DNA of 9,091 bases, taken from assembly GCA_903911985.1 (NCBI GenBank), contig CAIWFP010000132.1:1-9091 (forward strand), in the 5' to 3' direction. The DNA is from an uncultured Sphingomonadales bacterium. GTDB taxonomy: Bacteria > Pseudomonadota > Alphaproteobacteria > Sphingomonadales > Sphingomonadaceae. Made by a program: the position numbers and the translations under genes. Below the pieces are notes generated by a model. The model was not told the DNA's origin. It saw nothing but the letters and a program-made list of their open reading frames with translations, and ran no database searches. Positions 1 to 4,993 of this stretch are shown here, in pieces. Numbering within the stretch: the first letter of the stretch is position 1; each line of letters opens with the position of its first letter.

Positions 1-195
1 ATCGAGCCGTTCCTGAAACGGCCCGAGCCGAGGCAGCGGCTGAACCGTGCGATGATAGTCGAACGCCCCTTCTGGCGCATTGATCGCCTTGCGCACCACC
101 TTGCGCGACAGCCGCAGATCCCGCGCGATCTCCCTGATCGCCTTGCCGCCCGCGTGCGCGCGCCTGATGCGTACAACTGTCTCCACCACCAACAT
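1..195 (-). CDS. istA: IS21-family transposase IstA, N-terminal fragment (runs off left edge)
   Basis: This is the first 65 residues of an IstA-type DDE transposase, which with its ATPase helper IstB moves IS21 elements. The protein opens with MLVVETVVRIRR, followed by a helix-turn-helix at about residues 18-38 (KAIREIARDLRLSRKVVRKA) that would bind the terminal repeats, and then VQPLPRLGPF at 51-60. All three stretches are typical of IstA N-termini. The DDE catalytic domain and istB would lie left of the window. The ATG at 195 is chosen because it gives the family-standard start; upstream AGGTGG on the minus strand is a possible ribosome site. The fragment is open to the edge with no stop, so nothing suggests it is broken here. 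Confidence 0.85.
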   Translation of the reverse strand, partial: MLVVETVVRIRRAHAGGKAIREIARDLRLSRKVVRKAINAPEGAFDYHRTVQPLPRLGPFQERLD

Positions 196-247
196 CCCGA
201 TCTCGCCACCTGAAAATCCAGGCCGCTGTCTAAACCATCGGAATGGT

Positions 248-270
248 GGTTCCCTTTTGGACGCCGATCA
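248..270. repeat. IS21 terminal repeat, inner copy
   Basis: On the plus strand this copy reads GGTTCCCTTTTGGACGCC followed by GATCA. It differs from the outer copy by one inserted C and a G/C change in the core. Such repeats in IS21 relatives are the presumed transposase-binding sites at each end. The copies start 35 bp apart. Confidence 0.7.
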
Positions 271-282
271 CCCCGCTAACCG

Positions 283-307
283 GGTTCCTTTTGCACGCCG
301 ATCCACA
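283..307. repeat. IS21 terminal repeat, outer copy with element end
   Basis: On the plus strand this copy reads GGTTCCTTTTGCACGCC followed by GATCCACA. It is the outer of two near-identical direct repeats. Its final CA (306-307) is the probable terminal dinucleotide of the element, after which the permease remnant's reading frame begins. Confidence 0.65.
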
Positions 308-308
308 G

Positions 309-578
309 CTAGCCACGTTCACGCACGGCGGGATGCGGGTGCGCGCCGCGGCGGCAACCAAGAATGTACTGTCCGGCGTCATCAACCTGACAGCGGTGCT
401 GATCTTCCTGGTATCGGGTGAAGTGCGGTGGCTGGCGATGACGGTGGCCATGGCGGGGGCGCTGGCGGGTAGCTGGCTTGGCACCCATCTGCTGCGCCGG
501 GTCAACGAACGCGCCTTGCGCATTGGCATCGTGGTGATCGGCCTGGCGCTGGCCACGGCGCTGTTTTACAAAGCATAG
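309..578 (+). pseudogene. TauE/SafE-family permease, C-terminal remnant truncated by the IS
   Basis: These are the last 89 residues of a membrane permease of the TauE/SafE (sulfite/organic anion exporter-like) family. The remnant holds the family-like segment RAAAATKNVLSGVINLTAV, then alternating hydrophobic stretches that would make about three membrane segments (remnant residues ~19-36, 41-59 and 71-87), separated by a basic loop LLRRVNERALR, and a natural end FYKA-stop. Full-length members are about 240-260 residues, so roughly two thirds is missing. The frame is intact up to the insertion-sequence end at 307, where permease similarity stops, so the gene was most likely broken by that insertion. 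An ATG at 243 inside the IS end reads in frame into the remnant, but a functional transporter is very unlikely. The original substrate cannot be told. Confidence 0.8.
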
Positions 579-581
579 AAC

Positions 582-595
582 GATCCGCGCGGATC
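582..595. repeat. 14 bp perfect palindrome between convergent genes
   Basis: GATCCGCGCGGATC is its own reverse complement. It sits in the 35 bp gap between the permease remnant stop and the IclR gene stop, which converge. As RNA it could form a 5 bp stem with a GCGC loop. There is no T-tract on either side, so a terminator role is only possible. Confidence 0.35.
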
Positions 596-613
596 CGGAG
601 CAACGAACCGCAA

Positions 614-1441
614 TCAGGGTGCACTGCCAAGTTCGCTCGAAATCCGGGCAGCGGTGCTGCGCACGAATTGCGACACCTTTTCCTCGCCGCCGATGCCCTG
701 CAGCAGGTGATCGGGTCCGATCACGGTGATCGCGGCGACACAGCGACCAAAATTGTCGCGAATGGCCGCCGCACAGCTGGTAATGCCGGGATCAAGGATC
801 GATGCATGGTACACATAGCCGCGCGCGCCATCCGTGTTTGCCCGTTCGGCCAGCGCCGCCGCCGGTGGCGTTTGATAGGCCTGGGGTTCGCGGGCCAGCC
901 GGCGGATCATGTCAGCTCGTTCCGGCGTGGCAAATGACGCCAGCAGCACGCGTCCGCTGGCGGTGATGTGCATGGGTCGGCGGGTCCCCGCCTGAAGGTT
1001 GCTGACCACGCTGGCCGAAGGGGCAACCCGCAGGATATAAACGGCATAGATGTCATCGGCAGTCACCAGATAGGCGCTGGCATTGGTCAATTCGCTCAGG
1101 TGTCGCAAATGCGGCAGCGCCAGTTCGACGATGCTTTGCGATGCCAGATATTCGAAACCGAATGCCATGACTTTCGTGGTCAGCACATAGCGGCGGCTGT
1201 GTTCTTCGCGCCGGATAAAGCCATCGCTTTCCAGCGTATAGACCAGCCGGTACGCCACCGACCGGGTGATGCCCAGGCCTTGCGCCAGTTCCTGCAGCGT
1301 CTGCCGCGGGTTGGCGCGCGTGAACAGATGCAGCAGTGCCAGCCCGCGCGACAGGCCCGGAACGATATAGCGCGGGTCGCTGCCGCCGTCCGCATCATCG
1401 TCGCCCGGTGCGTCAGAAAGGGGCTGGTCGGCCGAAGTCAT
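614..1441 (-). CDS. IclR-family transcriptional regulator
   Basis: This is a DNA-binding regulator of 275 residues, close to the usual IclR size of about 250-280. After a disordered acidic N-terminus (residues 1-22), a winged helix-turn-helix spans about 25-90: PGLSRGLALLHLF, then the recognition region LAQGLGITRSVAYRLVYTLE (about 52-71) and the wing FIRREEHSRRYVL. The effector-binding domain covers about 100-270, with the family stretches RPMHITASGRVLLAS (155-169) and LDPGITSCAAAIRD (216-229). Such proteins sense small aromatic or organic acids or their CoA esters and repress or activate a neighbouring catabolic operon. It is divergent from the lyase gene, which is the classic arrangement for a regulator and its target. 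It may also control the seven-gene minus-strand operon, but that promoter is outside the window. The ATG at 1441 fits the domain layout. Confidence 0.93.
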   Translation of the reverse strand: MTSADQPLSDAPGDDDADGGSDPRYIVPGLSRGLALLHLFTRANPRQTLQELAQGLGITRSVAYRLVYTLESDGFIRREEHSRRYVLTTKVMAFGFEYLASQSIVELALPHLRHLSELTNASAYLVTADDIYAVYILRVAPSASVVSNLQAGTRRPMHITASGRVLLASFATPERADMIRRLAREPQAYQTPPAAALAERANTDGARGYVYHASILDPGITSCAAAIRDNFGRCVAAITVIGPDHLLQGIGGEEKVSQFVRSTAARISSELGSAP

Positions 1442-1487
1442 GCTGTTCCCGTCGATTGGAGCGTCAACCAGCAGTGTGGCTAACGGG

Positions 1488-1498
1488 TTTTGTCAAAA
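1488..1498. promoter_or_regulatory. Candidate operator palindrome TTTTGTCAAAA
   Basis: Perfect 5 bp arms surround a central T. It overlaps the only good -35-like hexamer (TTGACA on the minus strand) upstream of the IclR gene, so a regulator bound here would block its own promoter. IclR proteins usually bind short imperfect palindromes, and autoregulation is common. The site is AT-rich and short, so chance is possible. Confidence 0.35.
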
Positions 1499-1576
1499 AA
1501 TCACCTTGCAAAATGGATTCCCGGCGGCGGATGCGCGGATTTCTGCTGGATCAAGGCCAGATAAGTTTGCCGGTCA

Positions 1577-1584
1577 ATTGCAAT
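1577..1584. promoter_or_regulatory. Candidate operator palindrome ATTGCAAT
   Basis: This perfect 8 bp palindrome lies 40 bp upstream of the lyase start, between the weak -35-like and -10-like boxes. A related TTGCAA occurs at 1506-1511. It could be a regulator site for the lyase promoter, but a short palindrome like this also arises by chance. Confidence 0.25.
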
Positions 1585-1623
1585 GTTGATACAGCGCGCG
1601 ACTGGATTGAAAAGGAATGAAAT

Positions 1624-2580
1624 ATGCCAGCGGCCCTGCCGTCGTTTGTCCAACTGATCGAAGTGGGGCCGCGCGAAGGATTTCAGTTTGAAGGCATGGG
1701 TGATCCTGACCGGATTGCCACTCACCGCAAGGTCGAATTGGCAACCGCGCTCGCGCAGACCGGGCTCAGGACGATCCAGGTCGTCTCGTTTGTCAGCCCC
1801 AAGGCCGTACCGCAAATGGCCGATGCAGAGGCGGTTTGCGCCGCCTTGCCACATGTCGAGGGGGTGGAATTCACCGGCATCTACCTCAATGACGCAGGAC
1901 TGGCGCGGGCGCTGGCAGTATCGGGAATTGCCATCAAGGCCGAACTGCTGCTGTCGGCCTCCGAAGCCTTTGCGCTGCGCAATCAGCGCCGCACGTTTGC
2001 CGACGAGCTGGCGATGCAGCGGACGATGGCGGATGCCTATCGCGATGCCGGGATGACGATCGATACTGCCAACATCATGGCCGCGTTCGGCAGCAATATG
2101 GAAGGCGACATACCGGTTGCCACAGTGCTCGAAAAAATCGGCGCGCTGATCGACATTGCGGGCGAAGCCGGCGGTGCGGTGACCCATGTCAATCTGGCCG
2201 ATACGATGGGCTGGGCCAATCCTGCACTGGTGCAGCGCGTGGTCGACGCCGTCCGCAGCGCCTGGCCAAACCTGCGGATCGGGCTGCACCTGCATGACAC
2301 GCGCGGTCTGGCCATCGCCAATGTGCATGCCGCGCTGCAATTGGGTGTCGACCGGTTCGACACCGGGCTGGGCGGGCTGGGCGGTTGCCCGTTTGCCGGC
2401 AATCGCGGTGCCGCCGGGAATGTGGCGACCGAAGAAGTGGTCTTTCTGTGCCGCGAACTGGGCATCGAAACCGGGGTCGATCTCGATGCCCTGGTCGCCT
2501 GTGCGCAACTGGCCGCCGATATTGTCGGCCATCCGCTCCCCGGCAAATTGCTGACGGCCTCGTTGCACCGGCCCAACTGA
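1624..2580 (+). CDS. HMG-CoA-lyase-like (DRE-TIM metallolyase) protein
   Basis: This is a 318-residue TIM-barrel lyase, close to the usual ~300 of hydroxymethylglutaryl-CoA lyases, which split HMG-CoA into acetoacetate and acetyl-CoA. Family motifs in order: EVGPREGFQFE (13-23), VVSFVSPKAVPQMAD (53-67), HLHDTRG (222-228, the two metal-binding His) and GLGGCP (250-256, the catalytic Cys at 255), then GNVATE with the conserved Asn at 266. Compared with the human enzyme from memory, the catalytic/metal Asp of GPRD is Glu (18), the active-site Glu before TSFVSP is Gln (52), and the Cys loop is two residues longer. Chemistry on another 3-hydroxyacyl-CoA or 2-hydroxyacid is therefore likely. AAAGGAA (1611-1617) lies seven bases before the ATG. 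It is divergent from the IclR gene and convergent with the catabolic operon, and probably belongs to the same pathway. Confidence 0.85.
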   Translation: MPAALPSFVQLIEVGPREGFQFEGMGDPDRIATHRKVELATALAQTGLRTIQVVSFVSPKAVPQMADAEAVCAALPHVEGVEFTGIYLNDAGLARALAVSGIAIKAELLLSASEAFALRNQRRTFADELAMQRTMADAYRDAGMTIDTANIMAAFGSNMEGDIPVATVLEKIGALIDIAGEAGGAVTHVNLADTMGWANPALVQRVVDAVRSAWPNLRIGLHLHDTRGLAIANVHAALQLGVDRFDTGLGGLGGCPFAGNRGAAGNVATEEVVFLCRELGIETGVDLDALVACAQLAADIVGHPLPGKLLTASLHRPN

Positions 2581-2581
2581 T

Positions 2582-2605
2582 CCGGCTGGCGTCGTGAGCA
2601 GCCGG
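2582..2605. terminator. Hairpin in the convergent gap, possible bidirectional terminator
   Basis: CCGGCTG (2582-2588) and CAGCCGG (2599-2605) are perfect 7 bp arms around a 10-nt loop. They fill almost exactly the 26 bp between the stop codons of the lyase and the hydrolase genes. A second inverted pair, GATCCGG (2579-2585) with CCGGATC (2616-2622), overlaps it and could compete. Neither side has a T-tract, so this would be an atypical terminator. Confidence 0.4.
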
Positions 2606-2606
2606 G

Positions 2607-3473
2607 TCAGGCCGCCCGGATCCTGTCGAGCACTGGCCGCAGATACGTCAGGAACAGCGGGGCGTTTTCCGACATCGGGAAATGGCCAAGATCGGGCATC
2701 ACCGTCATTTCGGCACCGGGAACAAACCGCATCACCTCCTGCGTGCGCTCAACCGTCGCTGAATAGTCGCGATCGCCGGTCAACAGGTACAGCGGGCAGA
2801 TTTTGGTGTCGAGGTCAGCCAGCAAGCCGTTGCGCAAATCGCCCTCGACCATGTAATAATACAAATCCCCGCTGAACACGCCGGGACCGCCCTGCATGTA
2901 CTGCCACAGCGTTTCCCACTTGTCGGCTGACGGGCTCATCGGTGCGATCAGGCCCGATACCGTTGCGGCTGCCGCTTCCTGCGCGTTGACATCGGGTCGG
3001 TCCACATAGGCAATGTCCTTGATCAGCGGATGCATCCGCGGATCATAACCGGCGTGCGCCTGCAACCCGATGGCGGCGCGCAATTCATGGCCATGCCGGA
3101 TCGCCATGTGGAGGACCGCGCGCCCCCCGATCGAACAGCCCATCAACACCGGCTTTTCCAGGCCAAGCGCGCGGATGAACGCCCGGATCGTGGTCATGTA
3201 CAGGTCGGTGGTCAGCGCATAGCTTTCGTTTTCCCACCCGGCCGGCGGCGAAGACCGGCCGTGCCAGGGCAGGTCGAACGTGATCACCCGGAAATGCGCG
3301 GTCACTGCGGGATCGTTGAGCACGCCGCGATACTGGCGGCTGTCCGACCCGGCGGTGTGCAGGCACAGCAGGGGGATGCCCGCGCCGGCCTCTTCAAAAT
3401 AGACGCGGTGGTCGCGGCCCTCGATATCGAGGTGAACATAACGACCGGTGATCTGTTCGATGACGGCGTTCAT
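2607..3473 (-). CDS. Alpha/beta-fold hydrolase
   Basis: This 288-residue alpha/beta hydrolase is of normal size for single-domain esterases, lactonases and C-C hydrolases. It has no signal peptide, so it is cytoplasmic. The visible triad is Ser114 in the nucleophile elbow GCSIGG (112-117), probable acid Asp236 in LTGDRDY (231-237), and His264 in DLGHFP (261-266). HTAGSD (39-44) would form the oxyanion hole, and FDLPWHGRSS (66-75) is the usual strand-4 region. A lid covers roughly 145-220. The start is firm: an ATG with GAGGAGG (3481-3487) seven bases upstream. It overlaps the SCP2-like gene by ATGA, so the two are translationally coupled and probably act together. It is the last gene of the operon. 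The family does not reveal the substrate; an ester, lactone or ring-cleavage product is possible. Confidence 0.9.
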   Translation of the reverse strand: MNAVIEQITGRYVHLDIEGRDHRVYFEEAGAGIPLLCLHTAGSDSRQYRGVLNDPAVTAHFRVITFDLPWHGRSSPPAGWENESYALTTDLYMTTIRAFIRALGLEKPVLMGCSIGGRAVLHMAIRHGHELRAAIGLQAHAGYDPRMHPLIKDIAYVDRPDVNAQEAAAATVSGLIAPMSPSADKWETLWQYMQGGPGVFSGDLYYYMVEGDLRNGLLADLDTKICPLYLLTGDRDYSATVERTQEVMRFVPGAEMTVMPDLGHFPMSENAPLFLTYLRPVLDRIRAA

Positions 3474-3823
3474 GCTACGACCTCCTCATTGCGTGCCTGG
3501 TCCAGCAGCAGTTTGACAAACCGCAGGTTGCGGAACAGCGCCAGCGCATCCCCGGCGATGGTCAGCCGGTCGCCTTCGAGCAGCGCCAGAATATCGTGGG
3601 TTCCGCGCGGCGGCATTGGCTGGATGAAATCGGCCCAGGCATCATCGTGCGCGCGCAAGATAAAATCGGGTGCTGCATCGGGGTCCACGCTGACCTGCCC
3701 GTGATCGACGCGGATCACAGTGCGGTGCGTGTCGCCTTCGATGGCAAAGACGATGCCGATGAACCGGCATTTTGCCAGCAGCAGCGGATCGGCATTGGCC
3801 CGATCAACGATGTCCTTTATCAA
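3470..3823 (-). CDS. SCP2-like sterol/lipid-binding domain protein
   Basis: This small protein of 117 residues looks like a single SCP2 (sterol carrier protein 2) domain, a fold that holds hydrophobic ligands in a tunnel. Visible features are a beta-rich first half (FIGIVFAIEG, TVIRVDHGQVSV), a helical middle with DAWADFI, and the characteristic end LLEGDRLTIAGDALALFRNL (81-100), where the 'G-L-x-x-x-GD ... N' pattern typical of the family appears. It has no signal peptide or membrane segment. The start is TTG at 3823, supported by GGGAGAG five bases upstream; no in-frame ATG occurs before residue 70. Its end overlaps the hydrolase start by 4 bp, suggesting it delivers or shields a hydrophobic substrate for that enzyme. 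The role is inferred from fold and position. Confidence 0.75.
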   Translation of the reverse strand: MIKDIVDRANADPLLLAKCRFIGIVFAIEGDTHRTVIRVDHGQVSVDPDAAPDFILRAHDDAWADFIQPMPPRGTHDILALLEGDRLTIAGDALALFRNLRFVKLLLDQARNEEVVA

Positions 3824-3828
3824 TGGTT

Positions 3829-3835
3829 CTCTCCC
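3829..3835 (-). promoter_or_regulatory. Ribosome binding site deciding the TTG start of the SCP2-like gene
   Basis: GGGAGAG on the minus strand sits five bases upstream of TTG at 3823. With no ATG available nearby, this strong site is what fixes the unusual start. Confidence 0.7.
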
Positions 3836-3862
3836 AGGTTGGTGCGGCGGGGCGGTGGCGGA

Positions 3863-4993
3863 TCACCACGCCGCAGTCAGAATTGCGTGAACCGCGGCCT
3901 GATCGACCGGGCGGGGATTGGTGGCGGTGACCGGGTCGGCCAGCACATCGGCGGCGATCTGGTCAAAGCTGTCTGCCGACAGGCCGGCTTCGCGCAGCGT
4001 GCGCGGGGTGCCGAGCGCTTCACTCAATCCGGCAATGGCGGCGATCAGATCACCGATATTGAGGGCCTGGGCCATGCGGACGAACGGTTCGGCCGCATGG
4101 GTCAGGTTGAACGCTGCGCTGTGCGGCAGGATGATGGCGTTGGCGGCGCCATGCGACAGCGCAAAACGCCCGGCCAGGCTGTGACAGATGGCATGACCAA
4201 CGCCCAGCCCCGACACGCCATAGGCAAGCCCCGAAATTGCCGATGCTTCAACCAGGTGCTGGCAATCCTCGGCCGACAGCAGGCCTGCACCCGGCGCCAG
4301 GCGGGGCAGCAAGGTCATCAACCGCGCCAGCGCAAAGGTCGCCCAGGCATCGGACATCGGGTGGCGGCCAATCGAATAAAGCGCCTCTGTGCAGTGGTGC
4401 ACCGCGTTCAGGCCAGAGGCTGCGAGCGTGGCGCGCGGGGTGGTGGCGACGATCTCGCCGTCAAGGAAAACGTACTGCGGCGCAATCGCCGGGTGGCCGA
4501 AAATGGTCTTGCCGCCGCTTGCCAGGATCACCGCCCCGCCGGGGACGGTTTCAGCGGCCGAAAACGTGCTTGGCATGGCCAGCAGCGGCAGTGGCGAAAC
4601 CGGCGGCAGCGTCGCCGTGCTGCCCGCGATGAACGGCGTGATATCCGTGCCGGACCGGGCCATCAGGCCCACCGCCTTGGCGATATCGTGCGCCGCGCCG
4701 CCGCCGATCGACAGCACCGCCTGCGCATCGGCAGCCACGGCCTGGTGGGTGGCGTACTGCATCGCCGCTTCGGTCGCGCCATGCGCGCCGGTGCTGACCA
4801 GGCCGACAATCCGTCCGCCGGTGGCCGAGTGCACATCATCCAGCAGGCGGGTTTCGCGCAGCAGGCTGCCGTTGGCCACCACCAATACGCGATCGACCGC
4901 CAGCCGGTCCAGCGCCTCCCCCGCCCGGGCGCGGCAGCCGGTGCCGGTCCAGATGCCTTTGGGCAGATGCGTGCCGTCAAACAGCGCGATCAT
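3863..4993 (-). CDS. Iron-type alcohol dehydrogenase / maleylacetate-reductase-like protein
   Basis: This 376-residue oxidoreductase is of normal size for the Fe-ADH/maleylacetate reductase superfamily. The N-terminal dinucleotide-binding half includes SIGGGAAHDIAKA (95-107, normally GGGS) and AMPSTFSAAETVPGGAV (139-155). The helical metal-binding half has SGLNAVHHCTEALYS (193-207), GVGHAICH (264-271) and SHGAANAIILPH (280-291). Of the four metal-ligand positions, three His remain (200, 267, 281), but the first, normally Asp, is Asn196. The same Asn and the following EALYS resemble maleylacetate reductases, which reduce an alkene and do not use iron. The enzyme could therefore be an alcohol dehydrogenase or a reductase of an unsaturated acid. 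The ATG at 4993 is preferred over upstream in-frame starts because AAAGGA lies six bases before it and it overlaps the aldehyde dehydrogenase stop as ATGA. Confidence 0.85.
   Translation of the reverse strand: MIALFDGTHLPKGIWTGTGCRARAGEALDRLAVDRVLVVANGSLLRETRLLDDVHSATGGRIVGLVSTGAHGATEAAMQYATHQAVAADAQAVLSIGGGAAHDIAKAVGLMARSGTDITPFIAGSTATLPPVSPLPLLAMPSTFSAAETVPGGAVILASGGKTIFGHPAIAPQYVFLDGEIVATTPRATLAASGLNAVHHCTEALYSIGRHPMSDAWATFALARLMTLLPRLAPGAGLLSAEDCQHLVEASAISGLAYGVSGLGVGHAICHSLAGRFALSHGAANAIILPHSAAFNLTHAAEPFVRMAQALNIGDLIAAIAGLSEALGTPRTLREAGLSADSFDQIAADVLADPVTATNPRPVDQAAVHAILTAAW

Larger units (their letters stand above)
1..307 (-). mobile_element. IS21-family insertion sequence, one end only (partial)
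   Basis: This is the outer end of an IS21-family element; the rest lies beyond the left edge. Three things support the call. An istA-type transposase N-terminus begins at 195 and reads leftward. The ~110 bp between that start and the element end carries two copies of a ~23 bp repeat (248-270 and 283-305), matching the multiple terminal repeats known in this family. The last repeat ends in CA at 306-307, so the element would begin 5'-TGTGGATCGG on the minus strand, consistent with the TG/CA termini usual for IS21 relatives. Host coding sequence (a permease remnant) starts immediately after it. The exact end at 307 is inferred. The target-site duplication cannot be checked because the other end is not in the window. 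Confidence 0.8.
1442..1623. promoter_or_regulatory. Divergent intergenic region between IclR regulator and lyase
   Basis: This 182 bp region has no convincing gene and is locally more AT-rich than its surroundings. It must carry the promoters of both divergent genes. On the minus strand TTGACA (1491-1496) could be a -35 box for the regulator, but no good -10 follows at 16-18 bp. On the plus strand TTGCCG (1567-1572) and GATACA (1588-1593) form only a weak pair with a 15 bp spacer for the lyase. Two small palindromes are described separately. Promoter positions are guesses; the regulatory role of the region is a safe inference. Confidence 0.6.

Noticed and set aside
221..237. Alternative IS end near 237 (minus strand begins TGGTTTAGACAG)
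   Set aside because: The two terminal repeats at 248-305 lie outside this point, so the element must extend to about 307.
230..556. Minus-strand frame opposite the permease remnant
   Set aside because: It crosses the IS boundary and has no similarity I recognise; the plus-strand permease end explains this region.
1501..2568. Long open frame antisense to the lyase gene
   Set aside because: It is a GC-rich shadow frame: low-complexity composition, no recognisable motif, while the opposite strand carries a clear metallolyase.
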